Source: Pseudomonadota bacterium (GTDB lineage: Bacteria > Pseudomonadota > Gammaproteobacteria > Burkholderiales > Rhodocyclaceae). From it: a DNA stretch of 64,000 bases. Numbering within the stretch: the first letter of the stretch is position 1; the number at the start of each line of letters is the position of its first letter. Positions 1 through 8,128 of this stretch are shown piece after piece. The stretch spans positions 1-64,000 of the forward strand of contig JAFEDK010000016.1 in the NCBI GenBank assembly GCA_018241665.1. The letters run 5' to 3'. Below the pieces are notes generated by a model. It searched no databases. It was not told the DNA's origin and saw only the letters and a program-made list of their open reading frames with translations. Both the position numbers and the translations under genes were made by a program.

Positions 1-25
1 TACCGTTTTCAAAACATAATAAAAG

Positions 26-655
26 CTGGACTGGGATGGGACGCTGATGGATTCGGCGGCGGCCATCGTGCGCGCAATCCAGGCGTCGGCGGCCGACCTC
101 GGTCTGCCGGTGCCGTCGGATGCCCGGGCTCGCCACGTGATCGGGCTCGGTCTCAGCGATGCGCTGCATTACGCCGTGCCCGAGCTGGCGGAGTCGGATT
201 ATCCGCAGATGGTTGAGCGTTACCGCCATCACTACCTGTCTGGCGACCATCAGCTGACGCTGTTCGACGGAACGGTCGAGCTGATCGCGGCCTTGCGTGA
301 GCGCGGCCACTTGCTGGCAGTGGCTACGGGCAAGAGTCGCAAGGGGTTGGAACGGGCGCTGTCGTTTTCTGGGCTGGGCGAATACTTCCACGCGACCCGC
401 TGTGCCGATGAGTGCTTTTCCAAGCCGCATCCGGCGATGCTCGATGAGCTGATGGATGAGTTGGGTGTGGCGCAGGCGTCCTGTCTGATGATCGGCGATA
501 CCACCCACGATCTGCAGATGGCCAAGAATGCCGGGGTGGCTGGGCTGGCAGTGAGTTTCGGGGCGCACCCGGTGGAGCAGTTGCAGGCCGAGGTGCCGCT
601 GGCCTGCGTGCACACGCCGGCGGAGTTGCGGGAATGGCTGGAACGCAACGCCTGA
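26..655 (+). pseudogene. HAD-family phosphatase (phosphoglycolate phosphatase-like), 5' end apparently truncated
   Basis: HAD-superfamily hydrolase of the Gph type, which dephosphorylates small phosphate esters such as phosphoglycolate. The nucleophile motif D-W-D-G-T-L is encoded at 29-46. It is followed by a motif II region (ATGKS), motif III (SKPHP) and motif IV (GDTTHD), so the catalytic set is complete. Relatives normally carry about 8-10 residues before the DxDGT motif. Here two in-frame TAA stops at 17-22 lie directly upstream, and the first ATG in frame (47) would cut off the nucleophile. Only a CTG at 26 could start a catalytic product. The first ~25 bases are AT-rich, unlike the rest of the gene. 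This may be an insertion or deletion boundary, a sequence-end artefact or a non-canonical start. It overlaps the next gene by 22 bp. Confidence 0.6.
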
Positions 656-981
656 TCTGCCCGTCGGACGCGGTCCGCGAGGGCGACGACGGGGTGCGCT
701 TCAGCGTGGCCCACGTCACCGGGGAAGAGCCGGCCTTCGTCGTGCGTTTTCGCGGGCGGGTGCATGCTTACTTGAATCGCTGTGCTCATGTGCCTATCGA
801 GCTGGACTGGATGCCCGGACGTTTCTTTGACGACGAGCGTCTTTACCTGATCTGCGCGACCCACGGCGCCCTCTATGAGCCAGAGAGCGGCCGCTGCGTG
901 GCGGGTCCGTGTCGGGGCAAGCGCTTGTTGGCGCTCTCGGTCGAAGAGCGTGACGGAATGGTATTTCTTGTAGACGAATAG
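634..981 (+). CDS. Rieske [2Fe-2S] domain protein
   Basis: A 115-residue single-domain Rieske protein. The cluster ligands are visible as C50-x-H52 and C74-x2-H77, the two-Cys/two-His pattern of ferredoxin-type Rieske proteins. There is no signal peptide or membrane segment, so it should be a soluble cytoplasmic electron carrier. The partner oxygenase or reductase is not in the window. The start at 634 overlaps the upstream phosphatase by 22 bp and the next gene begins 2 bp after the stop, so the three genes form one operon. The physiological role is not known; the family assignment is firm. Confidence 0.85.
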   Translation: MAGTQRLICPSDAVREGDDGVRFSVAHVTGEEPAFVVRFRGRVHAYLNRCAHVPIELDWMPGRFFDDERLYLICATHGALYEPESGRCVAGPCRGKRLLALSVEERDGMVFLVDE

Positions 982-983
982 AG

Positions 984-1925
984 ATGGACGAGAACGGGTC
1001 TGAGCATTGGGAGCGCCGGGTGCTGGAAAAGCTGGCGCTGGAAGGGTTGGCGGAACAGAAGCGCCGCCGCCGCTGGGGCGTGTTCTTCAAGCTGGTGGCC
1101 GTGCTCTACGTGGGCCTCGCGCTGTGGGTCCTGGGCGATTTCGGCGCGGCTGAGCCACTCGATGGTGGGCGCTTCACTGCGCTTGTGAGCGTCGATGGCG
1201 TGATCGCCGCGAAGGGGGAGGCAAGTGCCGAGCGGATCGTGGCGGCTCTGCAGTCGGCATTCGACGACAGCGGTACTCAGGGTGTCGTGCTACGCATCAA
1301 CAGTCCCGGCGGAAGTCCGGTACAGGCTGGCATCATCAATGACGAGATCGTGCGGCTGCGTGCGCTGCACCCACAGGTGCCGGTGTACGCGGTGGTCGAG
1401 GACGTCTGTGCGTCGGGCGGCTACTACGTGGCGGTGGCGGCAGACCGGATCTTCGTGGACAAGGCCAGCATCGTTGGCTCGATCGGCGTTCTGATGGATG
1501 GTTTCGGCTTTGCTGGTCTGATGGACAAGCTGGGCGTCGAGCGCCGCCTGCTGACGGCTGGGGAGAACAAGGGTTTTCTCGATCCGTATTCGCCGCAGAA
1601 CCCGAAGCAGCTCGAGCATGCGAGGTCGATGCTGGGCGACATTCATGGGCAGTTCATCGCGGCGGTGCGGAAAGGGCGGGGGACGCGCCTGCAGGAGACG
1701 CCGGACATGTTCTCCGGCTTGATGTGGACCGGCGCGAAGGGTGTTCAGCTTGGCCTGGCCGATGGCTTCGGCACCGTCGCCTCCGTGGCGCGGGATGTCA
1801 TCAAGGCCGAGAATGTTCGCGATTTCACGCAGAAGCCCGGTCTGGCCGAGCGTTTTGCGGAGCGCTTCGGCACTGACATGGCCGAAAGCCTGATGAACAC
1901 GCTGAGAAAAACGACGGTGCGCTGA
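984..1925 (+). CDS. S49-family signal peptide peptidase (SppA-like)
   Basis: Membrane-anchored serine protease of family S49, which degrades signal peptides left in the membrane. It has a cytoplasmic N-terminus rich in Lys/Arg, one membrane segment at about residues 33-52, and one protease domain. The catalytic serine is S144 in the ASGGYY motif. The general-base lysine is K196 in the AGENKG segment. The 52-residue spacing equals that of the short Bacillus SppA type (S147/K199), so this is the single-domain form of 313 residues, not the doubled E. coli SppA. It is the last gene of the co-directional group and meets the methyltransferase gene tail to tail. Confidence 0.88.
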   Translation: MDENGSEHWERRVLEKLALEGLAEQKRRRRWGVFFKLVAVLYVGLALWVLGDFGAAEPLDGGRFTALVSVDGVIAAKGEASAERIVAALQSAFDDSGTQGVVLRINSPGGSPVQAGIINDEIVRLRALHPQVPVYAVVEDVCASGGYYVAVAADRIFVDKASIVGSIGVLMDGFGFAGLMDKLGVERRLLTAGENKGFLDPYSPQNPKQLEHARSMLGDIHGQFIAAVRKGRGTRLQETPDMFSGLMWTGAKGVQLGLADGFGTVASVARDVIKAENVRDFTQKPGLAERFAERFGTDMAESLMNTLRKTTVR

Positions 1926-1931
1926 CCGCCG

Positions 1932-2645
1932 TCAGGCGGCGAGGATCAGGAAGACGGTCGGTCGTTTCGCCAGTTCCGGAGCGGCGATCTTCTTCCATTC
2001 GGCGACCGGACGGGAGTGGATCCATTCGCTGTCGAGAGTCAGATCGCGGGCGACGCACAGGCGTGTGTCGGCCTTGCAGATGCTGCGCAGCGCCTCGAAC
2101 ATTCGCTCGTTGCGATAGGGGGTCTCGATGAACAGCTGGGTGCGGGAAAATCGCGCCGATTCGGCCTCCAGCTCGCGGATGCGCCGATTGCGGGCCTCTT
2201 CGTCCACCGGCAGGTAGCCGTGGAAGGCGAAGCTCTGGCCGTTGAGCCCGGAGCCCATCAGGGCCAACAGCAGGGAGGATGGGCCGACCAGCGGCGCGAC
2301 GCGGATGCCCAGTTCGTGTGCGCGGCGTGCCAGCAGGGCGCCCGGGTCGGCAACGGCCGGGCAGCCAGCTTCGGACATCAGGCCGGCATCGTTGCCGGCG
2401 AGCAGCGGGGCGAGCAGGGTATCCAGGTCGGTGGCGGAGGGTTTTTCCGGCAGTTCGCGGATGTCGAGATCGCGCAGCGGTTGCGGGTGTTCGAAGCGCT
2501 TCAGCTCCGCGCGGGCTGTCTTGGCGTTTTCGACGACGAAGTAACTCAGGCTGCGAGCACGGGTGGCGACGTCGGCCGGGGTGGTCAGTCCGGTGGATGC
2601 GGGGCCGAGGCTGACCGGGATCAGGTAGAGGGTGCCGCTGCTCAT
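1932..2645 (-). CDS. SAM-dependent methyltransferase, tetrapyrrole methylase fold (RsmI-like)
   Basis: A 237-residue member of the tetrapyrrole methylase family. The N-terminus reads GTLYLIPVSLGP, matching the first strand that begins these enzymes, and the central MSEAGCPAVADPG stretch matches the glycine-rich SAM-binding region of RsmI and cobalamin-type methylases. It is shorter than RsmI (about 280 residues), and betaproteobacteria often carry this shorter paralogue beside maf. RsmI modifies 16S rRNA C1402; whether this paralogue acts on rRNA is unknown. It lies 3 bp downstream of yceF on the same strand, so the two are probably co-transcribed. Confidence 0.75.
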   Translation of the reverse strand: MSSGTLYLIPVSLGPASTGLTTPADVATRARSLSYFVVENAKTARAELKRFEHPQPLRDLDIRELPEKPSATDLDTLLAPLLAGNDAGLMSEAGCPAVADPGALLARRAHELGIRVAPLVGPSSLLLALMGSGLNGQSFAFHGYLPVDEEARNRRIRELEAESARFSRTQLFIETPYRNERMFEALRSICKADTRLCVARDLTLDSEWIHSRPVAEWKKIAAPELAKRPTVFLILAA

Positions 2646-2648
2646 CGT

Positions 2649-3224
2649 TCAGGGAAGGGCGATGCCTTCGTTGCGCAGCATGCGGGCCAGTGCGATCAGC
2701 GGCAGTCCGACGAGGGCGTTGGGGTCGTCGCCGCTGAGGGCGTCCAGCAGTGTGATGCCGAGCCCTTCCGATTTGGCGCTGCCGGCGCAGTCGAGGGGGC
2801 GCTCCTTATTTACATAGCGCACGATCTCGTCGTCGCTCAGGCTGCGGAAGCGGACCTCGGTCGGCACGGCATCCAGTTGCACGTGACCGCTGCGCGTATT
2901 TAAGAGGGCAAGGGCCGTGTGGAAGATGACCGTGCGGCCGCTCATCGACTTGAGCTGGGCGATGGCCCGCTCGACGGTGCCCGGCTTGCCGAAGCGGGTT
3001 TCGTCCATGTAGGCCACCTGGTCGCTGCCGATGATCAAGGCGTCGGGAAACTGGCCGGCAACCGCGCGGGCCTTCTCGACGGCGAGCCGTTCGGCGGTGG
3101 CTTGCGGAGCCTCGCCTTGCAGCGGGGTTTCGTCGATGTCCGGGCGGGCGACATCGAAGGGCAGGTCGAAGCGCAGGAGCAGTTCGCGGCGGTAGGCAGA
3201 GGTGGAGGCGAGAACGAGTTTCAT
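2649..3224 (-). CDS. yceF: Maf-family nucleotide pyrophosphatase (YceF type)
   Basis: A 191-residue Maf/YceF nucleotide pyrophosphatase. Proteins of this type hydrolyse non-canonical NTPs; E. coli YceF prefers 7-methyl-GTP. The N-terminus KLVLASTSAYRRELL is the Maf signature (ASxSxxR), and IIGSDQVA carries the conserved acidic metal site. The reading frame stays open far upstream, but ATG 3224 is the start because the signature begins immediately after it. It is divergent from yceD-rpmF-plsX, the same neighbourhood as E. coli yceF-yceD-rpmF-plsX, which supports YceF over the other Maf paralogues. Confidence 0.88.
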   Translation of the reverse strand: MKLVLASTSAYRRELLLRFDLPFDVARPDIDETPLQGEAPQATAERLAVEKARAVAGQFPDALIIGSDQVAYMDETRFGKPGTVERAIAQLKSMSGRTVIFHTALALLNTRSGHVQLDAVPTEVRFRSLSDDEIVRYVNKERPLDCAGSAKSEGLGITLLDALSGDDPNALVGLPLIALARMLRNEGIALP

Positions 3225-3273
3225 CGTAGCGGGAAGCCTGCAGTCGCGATGATTGGCGCAATCAAGCAGGGTT

Positions 3274-3302
3274 TTGACACGGGGAGCCGAAAATAATATC
3301 AT
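3274..3302 (+). promoter_or_regulatory. Strong sigma-70 promoter for yceD-rpmF-plsX-fab
   Basis: TTGACA at 3274-3279, a 17-bp spacer and TATCAT at 3297-3302. The -35 is perfect and the -10 matches 5 of 6. The predicted start of transcription, at about 3308-3310, falls only a few bases before the yceD ATG at 3312. The yceD message would therefore be nearly leaderless. Confidence 0.75.
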
Positions 3303-3311
3303 GCCCCGCTT

Positions 3312-3806
3312 ATGTCGCAAGAAAGCTTCGTGATCGACCTGCGGGCGCTGGCCAGAGACGGGCGTAGCGTGCAAAGAGCGGTGCCGGTAAAGAGTCTTGG
3401 TCGTTTGACCGATTCGCTGCTGGAGCCGGTCGGCACAGTGACGTTCGAGTTTCAAGGTGAGTGTGACGACGAGGGCAAGCTCTACGTCGACCTGCGGGTC
3501 CAGGGTGACCTGGTGTTGCAGTGTCAGCGCTGTCTTGAGGCTTTGGTGTGGCCCTGCAGTGTGCGGAATCGTCTCTTGCTGCTTCGTGCCGGTGAGGAAT
3601 TGCCGGAAGATGAGCTGGAGAACGACGAGGTCGACGCCTTGGAGGTGGAGCCTCAGACCGACCTGCTGGCCTTGGTGGAAGACGAGGTGCTCCTCGCCTT
3701 GCCCTTAGTGCCGCGCCACGAAAATTGCGAACCGCCGGTGAAAGCCGGCGGCAATGAAGAAATTTCGCCCTTCGCCGTTCTGCGCCAGTTGCGCGGCAAG
3801 GTTTAA
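3312..3806 (+). CDS. yceD: YceD family protein (DUF177), 23S rRNA accumulation protein
   Basis: A 164-residue DUF177/YceD protein. The family is linked to 23S rRNA accumulation and is almost always encoded directly before rpmF. The conserved CQRC pair lies in the middle of the protein, followed by the acidic stretch typical of the family (EDELENDEVDALEVE). There is no signal peptide or membrane segment. The ATG at 3312 has no Shine-Dalgarno and lies about 10 bp after the -10 box, so initiation on a leaderless message is likely. rpmF follows 21 bp downstream with a good ribosome-binding site. Confidence 0.88.
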   Translation: MSQESFVIDLRALARDGRSVQRAVPVKSLGRLTDSLLEPVGTVTFEFQGECDDEGKLYVDLRVQGDLVLQCQRCLEALVWPCSVRNRLLLLRAGEELPEDELENDEVDALEVEPQTDLLALVEDEVLLALPLVPRHENCEPPVKAGGNEEISPFAVLRQLRGKV

Positions 3807-3827
3807 GTATTCCTCAAGGAGTGTTCC

Positions 3828-4007
3828 ATGGCTGTTCAACAGAACAAAAAGTCCCCGTCCAAGCGCGGTATGCATCGTTCCCACGATTTCCTGGTTGCCC
3901 CCCCGCTGGCCGTCGAGCCGACCACCGGTGAAGTGCACCTGCGTCACCACGTGTCGCCGTCCGGCGTCTACCGTGGCAAGAAGGTTGCCAAGGCCAAGGG
4001 CGAGTAA
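3828..4007 (+). CDS. rpmF: 50S ribosomal protein L32
   Basis: A 59-residue ribosomal protein L32 beginning [20 protein letters not shown], the canonical proteobacterial N-terminus. It lacks the four zinc-binding cysteines found in C+ forms of L32, as is usual for this group. An AGGAG ribosome-binding site at 3817-3821 sits 6 bp before the ATG. It is encoded between yceD and plsX, and a terminator-like hairpin follows at 4025, so its message can be produced in excess over the downstream lipid genes. Confidence 0.97.
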   Translation: MAVQQNKKSPSKRGMHRSHDFLVAPPLAVEPTTGEVHLRHHVSPSGVYRGKKVAKAKGE

Positions 4008-4024
4008 TTCCCCCGGTCCGCGAG

Positions 4025-4057
4025 CGGCGCGACGCCTCTGGGCGCTCGCGCCGTTTT
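4025..4057 (+). terminator. Intrinsic terminator/attenuator between rpmF and plsX
   Basis: CGGCGCGA and TCGCGCCG form the outer stem, CGCC/GGCG the inner stem around a TCTG loop, with a one-base bulge, then TTTT. The shape is that of a rho-independent terminator. plsX starts 28 bp later, so it probably acts as a partial terminator separating the ribosomal gene from the phospholipid/fatty-acid genes. Confidence 0.7.
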
Positions 4058-4085
4058 CACACATGCTTCTCTCTGTTTGCGCCGA

Positions 4086-5099
4086 ATGACTGTCACCCTG
4101 GCTATTGACTGCATGGGGGGCGATCACGGCCCCTCGGTGACCGTGCCGGCTTCCCTGCACTTTCTGCGGGAAGATCGCGACACCCGGATCATCCTTGTTG
4201 GGCGTCCGGAGGCCATCGAGCCCCATCTCGGGACGGCCCTGGCCGAGTTCGGCGAGCGTCTGCGCATCCATCGCGCCACCGAGGTGGTTGGAATGGATGA
4301 GTCGCCAGCGCTGGCCATGCGCAATAAAAAAGACTCGTCGATGCGCGTCGCGGTCAACCTCGTCAAGGATGGGGAAGCCCAGGCAGCGGTGTCTGCCGGC
4401 AATACCGGCGCACTGATGGCGATTTCCCGTTTCGTCCTGAAGACCCTTCCCGGAATCGATCGTCCGGCGATCTGCAGTACGCTGCCGACCCTGCGTGGGC
4501 AAACCCATGTGCTCGATCTGGGAGCCAACGTGGACTGTTCGCCCGAGCATTTGCTGCAGTTCGGCATCATGGGGGCGATGCTGGTGGCGGCCGTGGAGCA
4601 CAACGAGCGGCCGAGTGTCGGCTTGTTGAACATCGGCGAAGAAGAGATCAAGGGCAACGAAGTCGTCAAGCAGGCTGCCGAATTGCTGCGAGAGAGCGGG
4701 CTCAACTTCTACGGCAACGTGGAAGGCAATGACATCTACAAAGGCACGGTGGATGTGGTCGTCTGCGATGGCTTCGTCGGCAATGTGGCGCTGAAGACTT
4801 CCGAGGGCCTGGCCCAGATGATGGCCACCTTCCTGCGCGAGCAGTTTTCGCGTAACTGGTTGACTAAACTGGCGGCGATCTTTGCGATGTCGGCCCTCAA
4901 GGGGTTCAAGCGCAAGCTCGATCCCCGGCGCTACAACGGTGCGGCCTTGCTGGGCTTGCGTGGCGTGGTGGTCAAGAGTCACGGCGCTGCCGATGGATTT
5001 GCCTTCGAGCAGGCGGTTCGGCGGGCAGCCGAGGCTGCGCGCAATCGCCTCATCGAACGTATCAGCGAACGAATGGAACGTGAAAGGTCCGCTGCATGA
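4086..5099 (+). CDS. plsX: Phosphate acyltransferase PlsX
   Basis: Converts acyl-ACP and phosphate to acyl-phosphate, the acyl donor for PlsY in phospholipid synthesis; a peripheral membrane enzyme. The N-terminus [13 protein letters not shown] and the internal SAGNTGALM motif are diagnostic. The product is 337 residues, the usual family size. The frame is open from a TTG at 4077, but ATG 4086 gives the conserved N-terminus. The stop overlaps the fabH start by 4 bp (ATGA), so the two are translationally coupled. Confidence 0.95.
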   Translation: MTVTLAIDCMGGDHGPSVTVPASLHFLREDRDTRIILVGRPEAIEPHLGTALAEFGERLRIHRATEVVGMDESPALAMRNKKDSSMRVAVNLVKDGEAQAAVSAGNTGALMAISRFVLKTLPGIDRPAICSTLPTLRGQTHVLDLGANVDCSPEHLLQFGIMGAMLVAAVEHNERPSVGLLNIGEEEIKGNEVVKQAAELLRESGLNFYGNVEGNDIYKGTVDVVVCDGFVGNVALKTSEGLAQMMATFLREQFSRNWLTKLAAIFAMSALKGFKRKLDPRRYNGAALLGLRGVVVKSHGAADGFAFEQAVRRAAEAARNRLIERISERMERERSAA

Positions 5100-6061
5100 T
5101 TTATGCACGAGTGGCTGGCACCGGGAGTTTCCTGCCCGGCAACCCTGTTACCAACGACGATCTGGTGGCCCGTGGCATCGATACGTCGGACGAGTGGATT
5201 GCCGAGCGTACGGGCATCCGCGCACGCCATCTGGCAGAGCCGGATGTCACCGCCAGTCAACTGGCTTACGAGGCCAGCATTCGTGCGATCGAGGCGGCGG
5301 GCTGTCAGCCTGCCGATATCGACCTGATCATCGTCGCGACCTCGACGCCTGATTACATTTTTCCGAGTACCGCAGCGCTGCTGCAAGCCCGTCTTGGCAT
5401 TGCCAACGGCGGGGCCGCTTTCGACCTGCAGGCGGTATGCACGGGTTTTGCCTACGCGCTGGCCACTGCCGAGAAATTCATCCGTTCGGGCAGCAACAAG
5501 CGCGCGCTGGTCGTCGGGGCTGAAGTCTTCTCGCGCATCCTCGACTGGAATGATCGCAGCACCTGCGTGCTGTTCGGCGACGGTGCCGGGGCGGTTGTGC
5601 TGGAGGCGTCCGACAAGCCTGGCATCCTGGCTACGGCGCTGCATGCCGACGGCAGCCACAATCCCATTCTATGCGTGCCCGGCCAGGTCAATCGCGGCAG
5701 CGTGACCGGTGACCCGTTCCTGCGCATGGATGGTCAGGCCGTGTTCAAGTTCGCGGTCCGGGTCTTGAGCGACGTGGCGCGGGAAGTGACCGCGCAAGTG
5801 GGTATGCCCATCGATGCGCTGGATTGGCTGATTCCCCATCAGGCCAACATCCGGATCATGCAGGCGACGGGCAAGCGCCTCGGCTTGCCGATGGAGAAGG
5901 TCATTGCGACGGTGGCTCAGCACGGCAACACGTCGGCGGCATCCATTCCGCTGGCGCTGGACCATGCGGTCCGCGACGGCCGTGTCCAGCGCGGGCAACG
6001 TCTGCTCCTTGAAGGGGTGGGTGGCGGCTTCACGTGGGGCGCCGTGCTGCTCGAGTTTTAA
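5096..6061 (+). CDS. fabH: Beta-ketoacyl-ACP synthase III
   Basis: Starts type II fatty acid synthesis by condensing acetyl-CoA with malonyl-ACP. The catalytic cysteine is C115 (AVCTGF). The histidine lies in IPHQANIRI and the asparagine in GNTSAAS, completing the Cys-His-Asn triad. It has 321 residues, the family norm. It is coupled to plsX by an ATGA overlap and followed 42 bp later by fabD. Confidence 0.96.
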   Translation: MIYARVAGTGSFLPGNPVTNDDLVARGIDTSDEWIAERTGIRARHLAEPDVTASQLAYEASIRAIEAAGCQPADIDLIIVATSTPDYIFPSTAALLQARLGIANGGAAFDLQAVCTGFAYALATAEKFIRSGSNKRALVVGAEVFSRILDWNDRSTCVLFGDGAGAVVLEASDKPGILATALHADGSHNPILCVPGQVNRGSVTGDPFLRMDGQAVFKFAVRVLSDVAREVTAQVGMPIDALDWLIPHQANIRIMQATGKRLGLPMEKVIATVAQHGNTSAASIPLALDHAVRDGRVQRGQRLLLEGVGGGFTWGAVLLEF

Positions 6062-6103
6062 AGAACAAGCAACAAGAACCAGTCACCATACAGGGTAGGG
6101 ATC

Positions 6104-7039
6104 ATGAATTTTGCGTTTGTGTTTCCGGGGCAGGGCTCCCAGTCCGTGGGCATGATGAGTGCCTACGGTGAGTCCGCCGTGATTCGCCAGGCTTTTGCCG
6201 AGGCGTCCGACGCGCTCGGCGAGGATCTGTGGCAGATGGTGCTGGAAGGCCCGGCCGAAGTGCTGGCGCAGACCGTCAACACCCAGCCGCTGATGCTGAC
6301 TGCCGGCGTGGCGGTGTATCGCGAGTGGATCGCCCGAGGTGGCGCCGTTCCGGCCTTGGTTGCCGGCCACAGCCTTGGTGAATATTCTGCATTGGTCGCG
6401 GCGGGCTCCCTTGAGCTGGCTGAGGCGGTCAAGTTGGTGCGCCTGCGCGCCCAGGCCATGCAAGAGGCGGTTCCCCAGGGCGAAGGCGCGATGGCCGCGT
6501 TGCTCGGCCTGGAAGAGGAGGCGGCCGTCGAGGCCTGTGCCGAGGCGGCCCAGGGTGAGGTGGTGTCCGCCGCCAATCTGAATTCCCCGGGGCAGATCGT
6601 CATCGCGGGTTCCAAGGCCGCCGTCGAGCGTGCGATCACCGTTGCCAAGGCGCGCGGTGCCAAGCGCGCCGTGCTGCTGCCGGTGAGTGCGCCTTTCCAC
6701 TGTGCCCTGATGAAGCCGGCGGCCGAGCGTCTCGCTGTGCGCCTGGCGGAAATCGAGCTGAAGGCGCCCGCCATTCCGGTGCTCAATAACGTGGACGTGG
6801 CCGTCGAGGATCAGCCCGAGCGCATCAAGGATGCGCTGGTGCGTCAGGCCTATTCCCCGGTGCGCTGGATCGAGACGGTGCGCGAGATCGCCCGCCGTGG
6901 TTCGACGCATGTATTCGAGTGCGGCCCCGGCAAGGTGCTGGCCGGTATGACCAAGCGTATCGAAGGCAGCCTGCAGGGCGGCGCGATCGCCGACGCGGCC
7001 AGCCTGGAAGAAATTCTGAAGACAACGGGGGCGGTATGA
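6104..7039 (+). CDS. fabD: Malonyl-CoA:ACP transacylase
   Basis: Loads malonyl groups from CoA onto acyl carrier protein. It has the acyltransferase GHSLGE motif with nucleophile S90, and the catalytic histidine H199 in SAPFHC. It begins NFAFVFPGQGSQ, the family hallmark, and has 311 residues. An ATGA overlap couples it to fabG. A second, distantly related malonyl transacylase (mdcH, 44087) in this window serves the malonate decarboxylase carrier protein. Confidence 0.96.
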   Translation: MNFAFVFPGQGSQSVGMMSAYGESAVIRQAFAEASDALGEDLWQMVLEGPAEVLAQTVNTQPLMLTAGVAVYREWIARGGAVPALVAGHSLGEYSALVAAGSLELAEAVKLVRLRAQAMQEAVPQGEGAMAALLGLEEEAAVEACAEAAQGEVVSAANLNSPGQIVIAGSKAAVERAITVAKARGAKRAVLLPVSAPFHCALMKPAAERLAVRLAEIELKAPAIPVLNNVDVAVEDQPERIKDALVRQAYSPVRWIETVREIARRGSTHVFECGPGKVLAGMTKRIEGSLQGGAIADAASLEEILKTTGAV

Positions 7040-7785
7040 CTCAGGTTTTGCAGGGACAGGTCGCACTGGTGACCGGCGCGTCCCGTGGTATCGGACGAGC
7101 CATTGCGCTTGAACTCGGACGCATGGGCGCTACCGTCATCGGTACGGCCACCTCCGAAGCCGGCGCGGCGGACATTCAGGCTGGCCTCGAAGCGGCTGGC
7201 ATTGCCGGTCGCGGCCTTGCGCTCGACGTGACCAATGCCGAGGCCTGTGACGCGGCACTGGGCGCCATCGAGAAGGATTTTGGTGCGGTGGCCGTACTGG
7301 TCAATAACGCGGGTATCACCCGCGACAACCTGGCCATGCGCATGAAGGACGGCGAGTGGGATGCGGTCATCGACACCAATCTGAAGGCTGTCTTCCGTAT
7401 GTCCAAGCTGGTCATGCGCGGCATGATGAAGGCGCGCACGGGCCGGATCATCAACATTACCTCGGTGGTCGGTAGTTCCGGCAACCCGGGGCAGGCCAAC
7501 TATGCCGCCGCCAAGGCCGGCGTGGCGGGCATGACGCGGGCGCTGGCGCAGGAGCTCGGCAGCCGCAACATCACGGTCAACTGCGTGGCGCCGGGCTTCA
7601 TCGACACCGATATGACCAAGGAGTTGCCGGAAGCGCAGCGCGAAGCGCTGCAGGGCAAGATCGCCCTGGGGCGCCTCGGCAAGCCTGAGGAGATCGCTTC
7701 GGTGGTAGGCTTCCTGGCCTCGCCGGCGGCATCCTACGTGACAGGTGCGACCCTGCACGTCAATGGCGGCATGTACATGGCCTGA
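7036..7785 (+). CDS. fabG: 3-oxoacyl-ACP reductase
   Basis: NADPH-dependent short-chain dehydrogenase that reduces 3-ketoacyl-ACP. The TGASRGIG nucleotide-binding motif is at residues 13-20, NNAG follows near 90, and the catalytic residues are S143, Y156 and K160 (YxxxK). It is 249 residues long. The frame is open upstream into fabD, but the ATG at 7036 overlaps the fabD stop by 4 bp and gives the standard N-terminus. Confidence 0.96.
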   Translation: MTQVLQGQVALVTGASRGIGRAIALELGRMGATVIGTATSEAGAADIQAGLEAAGIAGRGLALDVTNAEACDAALGAIEKDFGAVAVLVNNAGITRDNLAMRMKDGEWDAVIDTNLKAVFRMSKLVMRGMMKARTGRIINITSVVGSSGNPGQANYAAAKAGVAGMTRALAQELGSRNITVNCVAPGFIDTDMTKELPEAQREALQGKIALGRLGKPEEIASVVGFLASPAASYVTGATLHVNGGMYMA

Positions 7786-7872
7786 TCCTCGCCGCGCTGG
7801 CGGGGGGGCATGTTTTTGGTAGAATGCGAAGGTTTTTGAATTCACACCCGTAATCAGGGAAGGAGTAAACAC

Positions 7873-8112
7873 ATGGAAAATATCGAACAGCGCGTCAAGA
7901 AAATCGTTGCCGAACAACTCGGTGTCAACGAGTCCGAAATCAAGAACGAATCCTCCTTCGTGGACGATCTGGGCGCTGACTCCCTCGACACCGTCGAGCT
8001 GGTGATGGCTCTTGAAGAAGAGTTCGAGTGCGAGATCCCCGACGAAGAAGCCGAGAAGATCACCAGCGTTCAGCAAGCGATCGACTACGTCACCGCCCAC
8101 CTGAAGAAGTAA
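7873..8112 (+). CDS. acpP: Acyl carrier protein
   Basis: A 79-residue acidic acyl carrier protein. The 4'-phosphopantetheine attachment serine is S37 in the motif GADSLD. A strong purine-rich GGGAAGGAG ribosome-binding site precedes the ATG. The 87-bp gap after fabG holds a TAGAAT-like -10 at 7820, so acpP may have an additional promoter, consistent with the high amounts of ACP needed. The modifying enzyme AcpS is encoded at 22021. Confidence 0.97.
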   Translation: MENIEQRVKKIVAEQLGVNESEIKNESSFVDDLGADSLDTVELVMALEEEFECEIPDEEAEKITSVQQAIDYVTAHLKK

Positions 8113-8128
8113 GTTTCCGGAGCCTGCC

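Noticed and set aside
1-25. AT-rich start of the window as the end of an insertion sequence
   Set aside because: Only 25 bases are visible. I cannot see an inverted repeat or a target duplication, so an insertion is only one of several explanations for the broken 5' end.
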